This document shows positions 27,640-38,598 of a stretch of DNA of 64,000 nucleotides, in pieces. The notes below the pieces were generated by a model. The model was not told the DNA's origin and searched no databases. It saw only the letters and a list, made by a program, of their open reading frames with translations. Numbering within the stretch: the stretch's first letter is position 1; each line of letters starts with the position of its first letter. The position numbers were made by a program, and so were the translations under genes. The DNA is from Peribacillus frigoritolerans (lineage in GTDB: Bacteria > Bacillota > Bacilli > Bacillales > DSM-1321): the NCBI GenBank assembly GCA_030562215.1, contig JAUPFL010000001.1, forward strand, positions 2,468,501 through 2,532,500. The letters run 5' to 3'.

Positions 27640-29398
27640 TTAAAGCATGATGCTGCCGGATTTTGAGAGAGGGAAAATCGTTGATCCTTTACCACTCGGA
27701 TCAAAATAGGCAAGCATGAACGATGGTTTATCGACGATTGTTCCCTCAGCTAAATACGTTTCCAAATCAAAGGGAAGTGCCTCTAGCAATGTGTGTTTGT
27801 GTATTTCCTTTTCGTTAAGAGCTAAAGCTGTGAAAGAGGAACCAAGCTGTTCAGGCTTATTCAGAATATATTCATATATCTCTTTCCGGCCATTTTTATC
27901 TAATGAAGCTTCCCACCAAGGTTTACGTGGTTTGTATTTTTGATTCATGAAATAATCCAATTTCATGAGTCCGATAATGTTTTTCAGTTCGGCAGATTCC
28001 CGGTAAGCCAAAAACTGCTGTAAACGTCTGAACAAGTCTTCAAGCTGATGTCCGATTCGTGACCAACCTTGTTCATCCCAATAGGTACCGAAATCTTGAA
28101 AGAAGTCAAACGGTGATTGAAATACCGTTTTGACAAGATATTCCGTAGTATGATCCATTCTATGGTCGTTCCAGTATTTTTCAAGGACATCTTCAACTTG
28201 TTTAATGCGGACGATGTCATCGAAGGATAAAACATTATTCCCCAGGATTTCATATGGAGCATGTTCGCTGTATATATATTGGTGTTCATCGGCACGTATC
28301 CGTAAACCAGTGCCCCGAAGCATCTTTAAGAAACCAAGCTGCATCTCTTCGGGTCTTAGCTCGAAAACATCATTGAAAGTCTTTCTGAAAGAATGATAAT
28401 CTTCTTCTGGTAAACCGGCAATAAGGTCTAAATGCTGATCAATTTTCTGGCCTTCTTTTACCATGGTTACGGTCCTGGTCAGTTTTTCGAAATTCTGCCT
28501 TCTCATTACTAGATCATTCGTATGATCATTCGTCGATTGTACCCCTATTTCAAAGCGGAACAGTCCTGCAGGGGCATTATCGTTCAAGAACTGGATAACT
28601 TCCGGACGCATGATGTCCGCCGTGATCTCGAACTGGAAAACCACACCGGGATGATGTTCATCTATTAAGAATTGAAACATTTCCATGGCGTAACTTCGGC
28701 TGATATTGAAGGTTCGGTCAACGAACTTTATGGTCTTTGCACCATTAGCCATAAGGTACCTTATATCTTCTTTGATCTTTTCACGATCAAAATACCTGAC
28801 ACCCACTTCAATCGATGAAAGGCAAAATTGGCAGCTGAATGGGCACCCTCGGCTAGTTTCGATATATGTGACGCGTTTAGATAGGTCGCCACGGTCTTCC
28901 TCCAAACGATATGGAGTAGGGAGGGATTTCAAATCAACCTTGCCGTTCTGAGGCTGGATGATTTTCTTCCCATCCTGTCGATACGCAATGCCACCGATCC
29001 TCTTATAGTCATTCGAACCTTCAATTTCAGATAAAGGGCTTTGAAGGTGACTTCACCTTCTCCAATTACGATGAAATCAGCCCCAGGAATCTGATCAAGC
29101 CATTCCCCAACATCATAAGTGACTTCAGGTCCGCCCAGAATGATAACCAATTCCGGGTTGATCTTCTTCAGCATGGCTACCACTTTCATTGTTTCCTCGA
29201 TGTTCCAAATATAGCAGCTGAACCCAATGACATCAGGTTTTTGGAATGAAGGTCACCAACTATGTTCATAATTGGATCTTTTATCGTATATTCTGCCAGC
29301 TGTACATCATAATCCGGCTGGGCATAAGCTTTTAAATATCGGATGGATAGCGATGTATGGATATATTTTGCATTAAGAGTACTGATTATTATATTCAT
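27640..29398 (-). CDS. B12-binding radical SAM protein (DUF4080 type), two frameshifts
   Basis: About 586 residues after repair. An N-terminal cobalamin-binding domain (IISTLNAKYIHTSLSIRYL; ILGGPEVTYD) is followed by a radical SAM domain whose CxxxCxxC is RGCPFSCQFC, then a long C-terminal domain of the DUF4080 type. Breaks are in A-runs near 29249 (five for six) and in a T3 run near 29042 (minus-strand reading). Start ATG 29398 gives the usual N-terminus, though the nearest AGGAG is 25 bases upstream, so the start is uncertain. The reaction catalysed by this family is unknown. Methylthiolation or methylation is the usual chemistry of B12 radical SAM enzymes. Confidence 0.82.
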
Positions 29399-29548
29399 GT
29401 TGAATGGCGTAAAAGAAACGCCTGGCTCCTTTCGTGTACATGTCTTTTTAAGCCAACAAGCACTAACGAGTAATTTTACCATAGCGTGCTTCATTTGAAA
29501 AATGAGTTATTGTATTGGGGAATCTTTACAGATTGAAATTTGATTGAA

Positions 29549-29585
29549 AAAAACGGATAAAGCAGAAAATGCTTCATCCGTTTTA
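29549..29585. terminator. Terminator of the acyltransferase gene
   Basis: AAAACGGATAAAGC pairs with GCTTCATCCGTTTT with A- and T-runs on both sides. It ends the minus-strand acyltransferase. Confidence 0.8.
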
Positions 29586-29586
29586 T

Positions 29587-30611
29587 TTAAAAAGCTTGTT
29601 TAATATACTCTTTAGTTTTAGTCATGAAACGCTTTGGTTTGGTCGCCTTCAATTCGATGATCGGCTGGGCCATGGTAGCGATCATTTCACTTGATAATAA
29701 CACGGTAATCAAGAAGGAGAGGCCGGCGAGCATGATAAAGCTCTCTGTATTGCTGAAGTATTCCTGTATAGTGCTTTCACGGAAGAACCGAATGAGGAAA
29801 CCATGCAGCAGATAGACATAAAGGGTTTGTTTACCCCAATTCGTAAAGAAATATTGTCCGCGTGGGATGAATGAAAGGAAGCTGAACACTGAAATGATGC
29901 TCAATCCATAAAACCCCAGACGTTTAAACATGGACACGATTGTCGCATCTTCAAGTTCGGCATATGGTTTCGAACCGAGCAGCCATTTATAATTGATATC
30001 GGTATTTAAATAAAAACCGATAAAAATCACTAACATGATACAAAGCGAAGCCAAACGAACTTTGGGAGTGAAGAGTTTTTTTAAATGTTCCTTGCTTAAA
30101 TGGTACCCGATCAAAAACATCGGGAAAAAACGAATGTCCTGGAGAGACTGAGATAATTGGAGATATTGTCAATATATCCAATCAATAATGCGATTATAAT
30201 AGATAAACCTATGCCTACTGAAGGCTTTATCTTTGAGAAACCAAGCAGCATGATGTTCCAACAGAATAAACTGATCAAGAACCACAGCGACCATTGGGGG
30301 TCAAGCAGGTCTACAGTGATGGCAGAACGTTCATATAAGAAATAATAGTAGACGGTATATATCAATTGGAAAATGATGTAGGGTAAAATCAGTTTTTTAG
30401 TAATTTTCCCTAAATACCCTTTTTGATAAAAACCTTTTGCAAAGAACCCTGAAACAAGGATAAAGGCAGGCATGTGAAAGGAATAAATGGTTTTATATAA
30501 AGCATATATCGTTTCACTGTCATGTATATACGTATTCAGCAAATGTCCAAAGACGACAAAAGCCATGAGAATGAACTTGGCGTTATCAAAGAAAAAATCA
30601 CGTTGTTTCAT
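29587..30611 (-). CDS. Acyltransferase family 3 membrane protein (YkrP-like), one frameshift
   Basis: A polytopic membrane protein of about 341 residues after repair. It begins RDFFFDNAKFILMAFVVFGH, the arginine- and histidine-containing first helix of the OafA/acyltransferase-3 superfamily, and has about ten membrane segments. One break, a T6 run (minus strand, near 30131) needing T7, splits it. ATG 30611 is chosen for the GGAGG 7 bases upstream, over an ATG at 30623. B. subtilis has the similar ykrP next to kinE, the same order as here. Probable O-acetylation of a cell-surface polymer. Confidence 0.83.
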
Positions 30612-30887
30612 TATTGCCTCCATTTAATAAATTTTTAAGGTAGCTAGAAAGCATTGTTATTTCTTATTCCCTAAATACCTTGTACTAAATCAATATTTAT
30701 TAAATTTATTATAAAAACCTTAAATTAAGCTTAACGCTAAGTTTTACAGGATTCAATATACTATAATTTGATATATAGGATAATTTTGGCTCTTAATGAT
30801 TGCGCCGATTTTCGAAAAATACCGAGGAAAATCAAGATGGATGTCGAATAAAGTTGGTAAGTATGGGTTTTGATGAGGGGGGTTAAT

Positions 30888-33046
30888 ATGAATATCGGTT
30901 ATAAGAATGAAACGGAGTATAAACAGGAAATCTTAAAATTGAATAAACAAATCGAAGGGTTTTTAAACGTTTTCAATTCGATGTCAGAGCCTTATATTAG
31001 GGTTGATGAGGAACTGCGTCTCACTTATGCCAATGATGCAGCTTGTGCTTTGCTGGAAACAGTGAAAGATCAGCTGGAGTCCATGAAGATTACTGATTTT
31101 CTCGATGTTATCCCATTAAATAACCAGGAAGTGTCAAGCACCCTAAAAACCTCGAATGAAAGTGAAAGGCAAATTATCCAGCTACATACCGGAGCCCTTA
31201 AGCAAATAGAGTTCATACCAATGGGATCACTTTCCGAAGGACAGCAGTTCTATCGTTTGGGGGATGTGTCATTGGATGTTTCTTCGTCAAGGGAAACAGG
31301 GATGTCAAGGCAGATGTTTTTGGACATTTTCGATACAGCCATAGAAAGCATCGTTCTATTCGACAGTTCAGGAATAATAATGGAAGTGAACCATGCCTTT
31401 ATCCATGTCTTGGGCATCCCGAAAAAAGAGATTGTCGGTAAAAATATGAGGGACCTCATATCCCCAGATTATAGGGGATATTGGGATGTGAGTGTACAAA
31501 GAGCCTTTGATGAGTCGAACTACAAAGGAGAGGTAGAGATAAAGGTTGGCGAAGAACTGCATCATTTTACTTTCTCGATAAGTTCAACGGTAGGAAATGA
31601 ATTATATATGTCGGTGCTTCGACGAATTACAGAATCAAATATTATAGAAAAAAGTTAGAGACGAGCGAAAGGATTTTTGCGGAATTATTCGACCAGTCCA
31701 TGGATGCGATCATATTCTGGAATGATGACGGAATCATTTTTCGGGTCAATCATTCAGCATGTAAAATATTCGAATCCAGCAGAGAGGATTTGATAGGCAG
31801 TTATATCTGGAAATATGTGTACAGCAACAATCACCATTTCAGTGAGATGATGGAAACGTTTGAAAGAGACACCCAGGTGCGGGGTGAGTTGATTTATAAA
31901 ATGCCAAATAACCAAATTAAATTGCTTGAATTGACTGCCAAAAAACATGAAGGTGACGGATATAACGTAACGATCTTTCGAAATGTCAGTGAGCGCTGGC
32001 TGATTGAGAAGGAATTAAGGGATAGTGAGAAGAAATTCAGGAAGATCTTTGAGGGAACATTAGACGGCTTGATTTTATGGAATCATGAAGGGTTCACGGA
32101 TATTAATGAAGCGGGTCAGAAAATATTGGAGATTTCGAAGCGCAAACTGCTTTCTTTATCTGTAAAGGGATTCATCGAAAAAATTCCTGAAAACGCTCCT
32201 GACTTGAACGCTCACATTGAAAATGTTTATAAGCATGAGGTCTACTCTTCCATCATTCCGATAACATTCGAAGATGGAAGAGTTAAGCATATTGAATTTT
32301 TGACGAGGAAAAATTTATATTCGAACCTGAATTTAAGCATTTTCCGTGATGTGAGTAAAAATCTCGAAATGCAGGAACAAATACGAAAATCGGATACTTT
32401 GAATGTCGTTGGTGAATTGGCGGCAGGAATCGCTCACGAAATCAGGAATCCAATGACAGCCTTAAAAGGTTTTATACAGTTGCTTGAGGATGGTGTTAAA
32501 GGGGAGTTTTCCACATATTTTCATGTGATTACATCCGAAATTAAACGAATCGAAACCATAATCACGGAATTTTTGGTACTGGCAAAGCCGCAAGCGTTAA
32601 AAATTTTCAAACAGGATGTTCATACCATATTGAGAGAGACACTCGAATTGATGGCCGCTCAGGCACTGTTGGAAAATATTCAGTTCGAGACAGACTTTGA
32701 AGAAGATGTATTTAAGGTATTATGTGAAGCGAACCAGTTAAAGCAAGTGTTCATTAATATCATCAAAAATGCACTGGAAGTCATGCCGGATGGCGGATCT
32801 GTTCACATTAAAACAAGCCGATTTTCAGAGAAATACGTTTGCATTTCTATTACAGACAAAGGCATGGGGATTTCAACGGAAATGCTAAAAAAATTGGGTG
32901 AACCTTTTTATACGACGAAGGATAGGGGAACAGGGCTGGGGCTCATGGTCAGCTATAAAATCATTGAAGAGCACAATGGCTATATAGAAGTGGAAAGCGA
33001 AGTGGGAAAAGGGACGAGCTTTCATATTTATTTGCCATTCGAGTAA
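30888..33046 (+). CDS. kinE: Cytoplasmic multi-PAS histidine kinase (KinE/KinA-like), one frameshift
   Basis: About 719 residues after repair, without membrane segments. Four PAS-like modules can be traced (around residues 25-85, 145-245, 265-370 and 380-490). Then come HisKA with His in AAGIAHEIRNPMTALKGF, and HATPase_c with N-box NIIKNALEVMPDGG, G1 DKGMGIS and G2 GTGLGLMV. A missing A near 31640 interrupts it between PAS 2 and 3. ATG 30888 is used because GAGGGGGG ends 5 bases before it. It is longer than B. subtilis KinE, with more PAS domains. Its position beside the ykrP-like gene and its HisKA type point to a Spo0F-directed sporulation kinase. Confidence 0.83.
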
Positions 33047-33105
33047 TTTAGAAGGGAATGCTCTATACCTTTCTTAAGTTAACTGAAAGCATGGATATTT
33101 CATTG

Positions 33106-33130
33106 GGGATCCTTTATTGGATTCCTTTTT
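33106..33130 (+). terminator. Intrinsic terminator of the multi-PAS kinase
   Basis: GGGATCC (33106-33112) pairs with GGATTCC (33119-33125, one G-U), followed by TTTTT. Confidence 0.65.
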
Positions 33131-33523
33131 AGTTCCATCATTATTATCCTGGGATTAAAATTGAGGTTAAAACTATGATAAACATTTTTGTTTCCCTTTC
33201 AGGGGCTTTCCTTCTTTTAAATCATTGAAAGATTGGTCCTTGTTTGCTTTTGTGGGTAGCTGCCGAATTAAATAAGCGGAAACTAATAATAGAATCCAAA
33301 TTGGGAGATCTTTCGAAGTAATCTTCGGAGCTGTCTTCATATGGAATCTTCCTAATCAATATAAGATGCTTATGCTTAGAAATTTCCGTCATATCCTGTC
33401 TGCTGATGGATAAAGCCTTATCGCAATTTAAGAAGTTTTGTCTTTTTTTGCGAATCTATTTACATATAAGGCATATTTTGTAATACTTCTTTATTATAAT
33501 GTAACTTTAAAAGGGCAGGAGTA
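33131..33523. other. Intergenic, no gene seen
   Basis: AT-rich with only short open stretches lacking ribosome sites. TATAAT at 33495-33500 may be the -10 of the Spo0E-like gene, without a standard -35. Confidence 0.4.
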
Positions 33524-33535
33524 GTGAATGTAGTT

Positions 33536-33778
33536 ATGAATTCTAGGTGTGCAACGGAAATTTGTTCTGAGATTCGAATGAAGCGTTGGGAAATGATGGA
33601 GTTGGCCAAAATGTATGGACTTGGCCATGAGTATACCCTTCGTCAAAGTGAGCAGCTTGACAAACTTATAAATGAGTATCTGATCCTTCAACATCATTCA
33701 TCATTGGAAGTGAGAAATAAGCGAGACGAAATGGTTGTTATTGTACAGCAGCCCTTTAATGATGACATTACCTTTTAG
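33536..33778 (+). CDS. Spo0E-like aspartyl-phosphate phosphatase
   Basis: A small protein of about 80 residues. The family motif SxxLDxLI is seen as QSEQLDKLINEY, preceded by a helix pair (IRMKRWEMMELAKMYGL). Spo0E-type proteins dephosphorylate Spo0A~P and delay sporulation. The start is uncertain: GGGCAGGAG lies 14 bases before ATG 33536, while an in-frame GTG at 33524 is too close to it. Its location next to a sporulation kinase is apt. Confidence 0.82.
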   Translation: MNSRCATEICSEIRMKRWEMMELAKMYGLGHEYTLRQSEQLDKLINEYLILQHHSSLEVRNKRDEMVVIVQQPFNDDITF

Positions 33779-34035
33779 AAGGAACTGAATGCATGACTTT
33801 TTAAATTAGCACGCAAGAGACAATCAACTTTGCGTAATTTCTGGTGAAATGAACCTTTGCAAACATATCATGAAAACAATTCAAAGAAAGACTTATATAA
33901 ACAAGAATATATCTTATGAATTTCCTATGGATTTGATTTATCGAGGGGAGGCCACCAGAAGGTGTCCTTCATGCATTGGATTGTTTAGAAGTCTTAATTC
34001 TTCTGAATGAATTACACTGAGAAATAAAAAGTAAG
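33779..34035. other. Intergenic, no gene seen
   Basis: AT-rich sequence between convergent genes. Nothing supported. Confidence 0.4.
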
Positions 34036-34061
34036 GGCTGACTCACTTGATGGAGCCAGCC
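34036..34061 (-). terminator. Terminator of the ZIP transporter gene
   Basis: On the minus strand GGCTGGCTC pairs with GAGTCAGCC (one G-U), followed by CTTACTTTTTATTT. Confidence 0.7.
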
Positions 34062-34076
34062 ATGGAAGTTCCGCAA

Positions 34077-34808
34077 TTATAAAACTTCCAATAATATTAC
34101 CATGAACAAAAGGCCGACAATGAAGGAATAGGTAGATGTGCGTTCATTACCATCCCCATGGCTTTCAGGGATCAGTTCCTTATAAACGATGAAAAGCATG
34201 GCCCCGGCGGCGAAAGCTAGGCCGTATGGAACCAGGAACCCAATGTAAGAGGTTAAATAATAACCCAATAAGCCCGTAATTATTTCGATGGTACCGGTTA
34301 AGGTTGCTATCAGGAATGCTGTGAGTTTACCGATTTTTTGATTAATTAAAAACAAGGCGACAAGTAAGCCTTCCGGAGCATTTTGCAGGCCGATGGCAAA
34401 AGCGATCAAGTTACCTGTATCAGCTGTATCAGAGGCGTAACTGACCCCGACAGAAAGCCCCTCAGGAATATTATGGAGTGTAATGGCAGTGATGATGAGT
34501 AAAGCCTTTTCATCGAACTGAATGCCACTTTTCGTATGGCTGAGATCGATATGAGGAATGTTTTGTTCCATGATCGTTAATGTCATTACCCCGAGAAAAA
34601 CCCCAATTACTAGCTGAACATACCCTCCGGTGGCCAGAGACTCCGGGATCAGGCTCAATAACGAAGCAGCCATCATGATTCCAGCGGTAAATGCCAATAG
34701 TGTGTCTCTGAATCGATGTGTGATTGAACCTTGAATGAACAAGATCGGTAACGCACCAAACCCTGTAGACATAGCAGATAGGATGCTGCCTAATAAAACT
34801 CCACTCAT
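34077..34808 (-). CDS. ZIP-family divalent metal transporter
   Basis: An intact 243-residue membrane protein of the ZIP (ZupT-like) family. The metal-binding helices are clear: HNIPEGLSVGV in TM4 and QNAPEGLLVAL in TM5, where the second HxxPEG is replaced by NAPEG as in ZupT. AAGGAG precedes ATG 34808. It probably imports Zn, Mn or Fe. Monocistronic. Confidence 0.92.
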   Translation of the reverse strand: MSGVLLGSILSAMSTGFGALPILFIQGSITHRFRDTLLAFTAGIMMAASLLSLIPESLATGGYVQLVIGVFLGVMTLTIMEQNIPHIDLSHTKSGIQFDEKALLIITAITLHNIPEGLSVGVSYASDTADTGNLIAFAIGLQNAPEGLLVALFLINQKIGKLTAFLIATLTGTIEIITGLLGYYLTSYIGFLVPYGLAFAAGAMLFIVYKELIPESHGDGNERTSTYSFIVGLLFMVILLEVL

Positions 34809-34921
34809 AAATTTCTCCTTTGTAAGGTACTTATCGTTACTTCTTTGTGAATTTTTGGGTGAAACAATAATTCATTGTATTTAGACATAAAGAATATGTT
34901 CCAGGAAAAACCCATTTTGCA

Positions 34922-36145
34922 TCAATCTTCTGCATACCATTTTTTCAATGTTAGATCAGTCGGCAGCAATATGCTGATGATTCCCAGTAATGGCAGGAAT
35001 CCCACTAGCTTAATCATGGATTCGATTCCAATTATATCTGCAATGGCCCCCAGTGAAACGGATCCAATGGCACCCATTCCAAAGGCTAAACCTACAGTCA
35101 AGCCTGCCATCGTACCGACTTTTCCCGGGACTAATTCCTGTGCGTATATTACAGTGACGGAAAAACTGCTCATTATAATGAATCCCGCCATCAATAATAA
35201 GATAAAAGCGGCTGTAGGAGGTACGAATGGTAAAAGTGCGGTTATTGGCATGCTGGCAGCGAAAGAAAAGAAAATGATATTTTTACGCCCGAATCTATCA
35301 GCAAGCGGACCTCCGAAAAACGTACCTACAGCACCAGCTGCTAAAAAGGCAAATAGGAAATATTGTGCGGCCTTTATCGTGAAAGAATACTGCTCGATTA
35401 AGTAAAAACTATAAAAGTTTGTCATGCAAGATACATACCAGGAACGTGCAAAGATTATGAATAAAATCAATACAAGGGCTTTGGCCACTTTATGCGACCG
35501 CTCTTTATTGATTATTTTTGCAGCAAGCTTTTTAGGCTGGAAGTGAACTAATTTTTGGGAATACCACTTGGCAATATACAGCAATAGGATAACGGCCATT
35601 AAGGCAACCAGGGCAAACCAGAGGGCACCTTTTTGACCAAACGGAACAAGTACGATGGCTGTGATGAGTGGGGCAAGTGCCTGCCCGCTATTCCCGCCGA
35701 CCTGATAAATGGATTGTGCCAGGCCTCTCTTTGGTCCGCCTGCCATGTAGGCAACCCTGGAGCCTTCCGGATGGAATATGGCCGACCCTAAGCCCATCAA
35801 GATGACTGCACCAAGGATAATGGTATAGTTTGGGGCAATTGCGAGGATGATGACCCCGATTAAAGTACTGGTCAACCCGATGGGCAATGCATATGGAAAT
35901 GGTTTTTTATCCGTATAGAACCCAACTGCCGGTTGCAGGAGCGATGAGACGATATTCAGGCAGAATGCAATCATTCCCAGCTGTGTATACGTTAGCGACA
36001 TTGATTTTTCGAGAATTGGGAACATGGCAGGTACGACGGCCTGAAGAGAATCATTCATTAAATGGCATATGCCTATGATCACCATGATTTTAAGAGTCAT
36101 ATCTTGTTTTTGCGGTTTTGTTTTAATGGCAGCGATACTTCCCAT
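34922..36145 (-). CDS. MFS transporter, fosmidomycin-resistance (Fsr) type
   Basis: An intact 407-residue major facilitator protein with 12 membrane segments. GLGSAIFHPEGSRVAYMAGG and YQVGGNSGQALAPL are characteristic of the Fsr family of drug efflux pumps. ATG 36145 is preferred over an upstream in-frame ATG because AAGGAA lies 8 bases before it and the resulting protein has family length. The substrate is unknown, and many members of this family are not resistance genes in practice. Confidence 0.88.
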   Translation of the reverse strand: MGSIAAIKTKPQKQDMTLKIMVIIGICHLMNDSLQAVVPAMFPILEKSMSLTYTQLGMIAFCLNIVSSLLQPAVGFYTDKKPFPYALPIGLTSTLIGVIILAIAPNYTIILGAVILMGLGSAIFHPEGSRVAYMAGGPKRGLAQSIYQVGGNSGQALAPLITAIVLVPFGQKGALWFALVALMAVILLLYIAKWYSQKLVHFQPKKLAAKIINKERSHKVAKALVLILFIIFARSWYVSCMTNFYSFYLIEQYSFTIKAAQYFLFAFLAAGAVGTFFGGPLADRFGRKNIIFFSFAASMPITALLPFVPPTAAFILLLMAGFIIMSSFSVTVIYAQELVPGKVGTMAGLTVGLAFGMGAIGSVSLGAIADIIGIESMIKLVGFLPLLGIISILLPTDLTLKKWYAED

Positions 36146-36288
36146 CTGTATATTTCCTTCTTCCTGATTAAGATTTTTACCTATTCCATAAATAGATTCA
36201 AGAAGCATGCACCGTATGCATGACACCTATAAATAAATCGGAATCGTTACTAGTCTTCATGAAAAATCAAAAACCCTTCAAAGTATTG

Positions 36289-37785
36289 CTAAGGGTGGTC
36301 TTTTATAAGCGGCAAGCTGATTGTAACGGTTGTACCGTTCAGAGGTTTACTTGAAAACTCGATGGTGCCGTTAAAAGATTCAATTATTCGTTTACACACG
36401 AATAGCCCTAATCCCGTTCCTTCCTTTTTCGATGTATAGAAGGGATCGAACACCTTCCCTATATCTTTTTCATTCAGTCCTTGACCATTATCGATGATCA
36501 TGATTTTAGCCCATTCATTTTCATGGTGAATTCGAATCCTTAACTTTTTCCCATCTTCCATGGCCTCGAAACCGTTTTTGGCAATGTTGAGAATGACTTG
36601 TTTGAGTTGGTCCTTTGTACAATGAACCAGGATGGGCTCCTTTATGATATTCCATTCCACTTCAATAGTGAAGTGACGTGCTTCTGATTCTATTATTGGT
36701 CTCAATTCAGCAATGATACTGCGAATATCATATAAGGATAAAGTCTGTACCATTGGCTTCCCTAAAATCAAAAATTCACTGACAATACTATTGATCCGTT
36801 CAATTTCCTTCATGATGACAGAGTAATAGAACTGATCTTGTTCTTCAGGGTGTTTTTCAACCAGTAACTGCACTAGCCCCTTTATGCCGGTAAGTGGGTT
36901 TTTTATTTCATGGGCAGTACTGGCAGCCAATGTACCGACAAAATCTATTTTTTGGCTTTCGTTTAGTAACTTTTGGTTTTTGGCATTCCTGCGAACGATC
37001 AGTTCCTCCACGATGATATAGATCATGTGAGTAAAAAAGAAGGTGAAAAAGACAAGCATTAAAAAAACATTCATGTTATTTGTGTTAATCTTGTCGGGCA
37101 CTTTGACGGACAGTGTCCAATCGACTTCGGTCAAAGGAACATCCACCCATGTTGATTGTCCAGTGAATCCCTCGGCATTTATATCTAAAATTCGTGTTTT
37201 GTCCTTTGTTTCCAATATAAAGGTATGACCAGGGCTGAGCATTTTTAATATTTTTTCCATATGATCCAGCCTGAGATGTGCCAATAAAAACCCTTGCACT
37301 TTTTTATCATGATCCAGTATGGGAGCAAAAATGGAAAAATAATTAAAATCAGCGTTATATAGCTCCTTTGTTCCTGCAACAACTGCTTTTTGAGTTTTTA
37401 CTGCACGTTCAATATCATTTTGTTCAATTAAATAGGAATGGTGGAAATTCTTATTTGTACCTGAAATGGAAACACCGTCGCGATTTAGCCAATATACTCC
37501 GGCATACCTGGAATCTGTATCTTTGATCCAGTTCATAAGAAGTTCGGTTTTTTTGTCATCCATATAAAGCACGGAACTGCTAAGGCTAAGCAGCTCAAGA
37601 TTTTCCTTCGTTTCCTTTATAACTTGATCTATGTATTCCTGATAAACCGTTCCTGCCCATTCTGCTTGTTCCTGTCTTTCTTTTTGAAGGGAACGTTCTA
37701 AATGCATCCAATAAATGATTGAGAGAAAAATTAATGGTAAAATAACAATAAGTAGATATGTGGTGAATTTATGCCTTGTTTTCAT
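36289..37785 (-). CDS. kinD: Membrane sensor histidine kinase, KinD-like
   Basis: An intact 498-residue kinase. A membrane segment at about residues 8-28 is followed by a roughly 220-residue extracytoplasmic dCache-like sensor domain, and a second segment (VFLMLVFFTFFFTHMIYIIV). HisKA has His in AASTAHEIKNPLTGIKGL, and HATPase_c has NIAKNGFEAMEDG, DNGQGLNE and GTGLGLFV. B. subtilis kinD has the same length and architecture and lies beside mhqR, as here. It is divergent from mhqR with a 156-bp gap. Likely a Spo0F kinase in the sporulation/biofilm phosphorelay. Confidence 0.87.
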   Translation of the reverse strand: MKTRHKFTTYLLIVILPLIFLSIIYWMHLERSLQKERQEQAEWAGTVYQEYIDQVIKETKENLELLSLSSSVLYMDDKKTELLMNWIKDTDSRYAGVYWLNRDGVSISGTNKNFHHSYLIEQNDIERAVKTQKAVVAGTKELYNADFNYFSIFAPILDHDKKVQGFLLAHLRLDHMEKILKMLSPGHTFILETKDKTRILDINAEGFTGQSTWVDVPLTEVDWTLSVKVPDKINTNNMNVFLMLVFFTFFFTHMIYIIVEELIVRRNAKNQKLLNESQKIDFVGTLAASTAHEIKNPLTGIKGLVQLLVEKHPEEQDQFYYSVIMKEIERINSIVSEFLILGKPMVQTLSLYDIRSIIAELRPIIESEARHFTIEVEWNIIKEPILVHCTKDQLKQVILNIAKNGFEAMEDGKKLRIRIHHENEWAKIMIIDNGQGLNEKDIGKVFDPFYTSKKEGTGLGLFVCKRIIESFNGTIEFSSKPLNGTTVTISLPLIKDHP

Positions 37786-37862
37786 GTTTGTCACTACTTT
37801 AGCTTTTTTTTCAAGTATATCAAAATGATTGATTAAACAATAGTGCATACTAACAGGGCAGA

Positions 37863-37891
37863 TTGACAAAAAATCCTTTATGTCATATAAT
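37863..37891 (+). promoter_or_regulatory. SigA promoter of mhqR
   Basis: Consensus TTGACA (37863-37868), 17 bases, consensus TATAAT (37886-37891). An AT-rich TTCAAGATATTTTAA just downstream could hold a repressor site, but no clean palindrome is seen. Confidence 0.8.
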
Positions 37892-37941
37892 AACTTTTAA
37901 TTCAAGATATTTTAATTAAAAACTTTTAAGGTTGTGAAGTT

Positions 37942-38379
37942 ATGGAGAATAATAACATCCAACAGTCTTTGAAACTGTTCATTGTGATGTCTAGAGCTCA
38001 TCGATCCATTAATGATGTGGTAAATAAACATATAGCTGAAGAGGGGTTGAATCCCACTGAGTTTGCAGTACTGGAATTACTTTATCATAAAGGGGATCAG
38101 CCTCTTCAGCAAATAGGCGGAAAAATCCTGCTAGCTAGCGGCAGCATTACCTATGTCGTGGATAAACTTGAACAGAAGGAATATCTGCAGCGTATAGCAT
38201 GTAAAGAGGATCGCCGTGTAACCTTTGCAAAAATAACGGATAAAGGAAAGGCCTTTATTGAAGGAGTATTTCCAGAGCATGAAAAAAGAATCGATGATAT
38301 CATGAGTGTACTTACGCAAGATGAAAAGGCCACCGTGATCGAATTGCTTAAAAAGATTGGGTATTCCGCTCAAAATTAG
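37942..38379 (+). CDS. mhqR: MarR-family regulator, MhqR-like
   Basis: An intact 145-residue winged-helix regulator. LNPTEFAVLELLYHKGDQPLQQIG, GSITYVVDKLE and DRRVTFAKITDKG trace the helix-turn-helix and wing. The sequence and its place beside a KinD-type kinase fit B. subtilis MhqR, which represses methylhydroquinone/quinone and azo-compound detoxification genes. It has its own strong promoter and terminator. Confidence 0.87.
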   Translation: MENNNIQQSLKLFIVMSRAHRSINDVVNKHIAEEGLNPTEFAVLELLYHKGDQPLQQIGGKILLASGSITYVVDKLEQKEYLQRIACKEDRRVTFAKITDKGKAFIEGVFPEHEKRIDDIMSVLTQDEKATVIELLKKIGYSAQN

Positions 38380-38385
38380 CTAAAG

Positions 38386-38423
38386 AACCAGCACCAGGAT
38401 TTGACTACAGGTGCTGGTTTTTT
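38386..38423 (+). terminator. Intrinsic terminator of mhqR
   Basis: AACCAGCACC (38386-38395) pairs with GGTGCTGGTT (38410-38419), followed by TTTT. Confidence 0.88.
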
Positions 38424-38598
38424 ATGTCTCATAAAACAGGAATTTGTTTTGGGGACATAAAAAGGTTTTTAATATCGCTGTGGCGAATTAAATTATATTA
38501 CGATAACCGTGATAATGCTGAAGGTGTCTTGGAAACGAACTCGATTGGATAACGTCATAGAGGAAAAAATGTTTTTATATTCGAAAAGGAGCCTGCAT

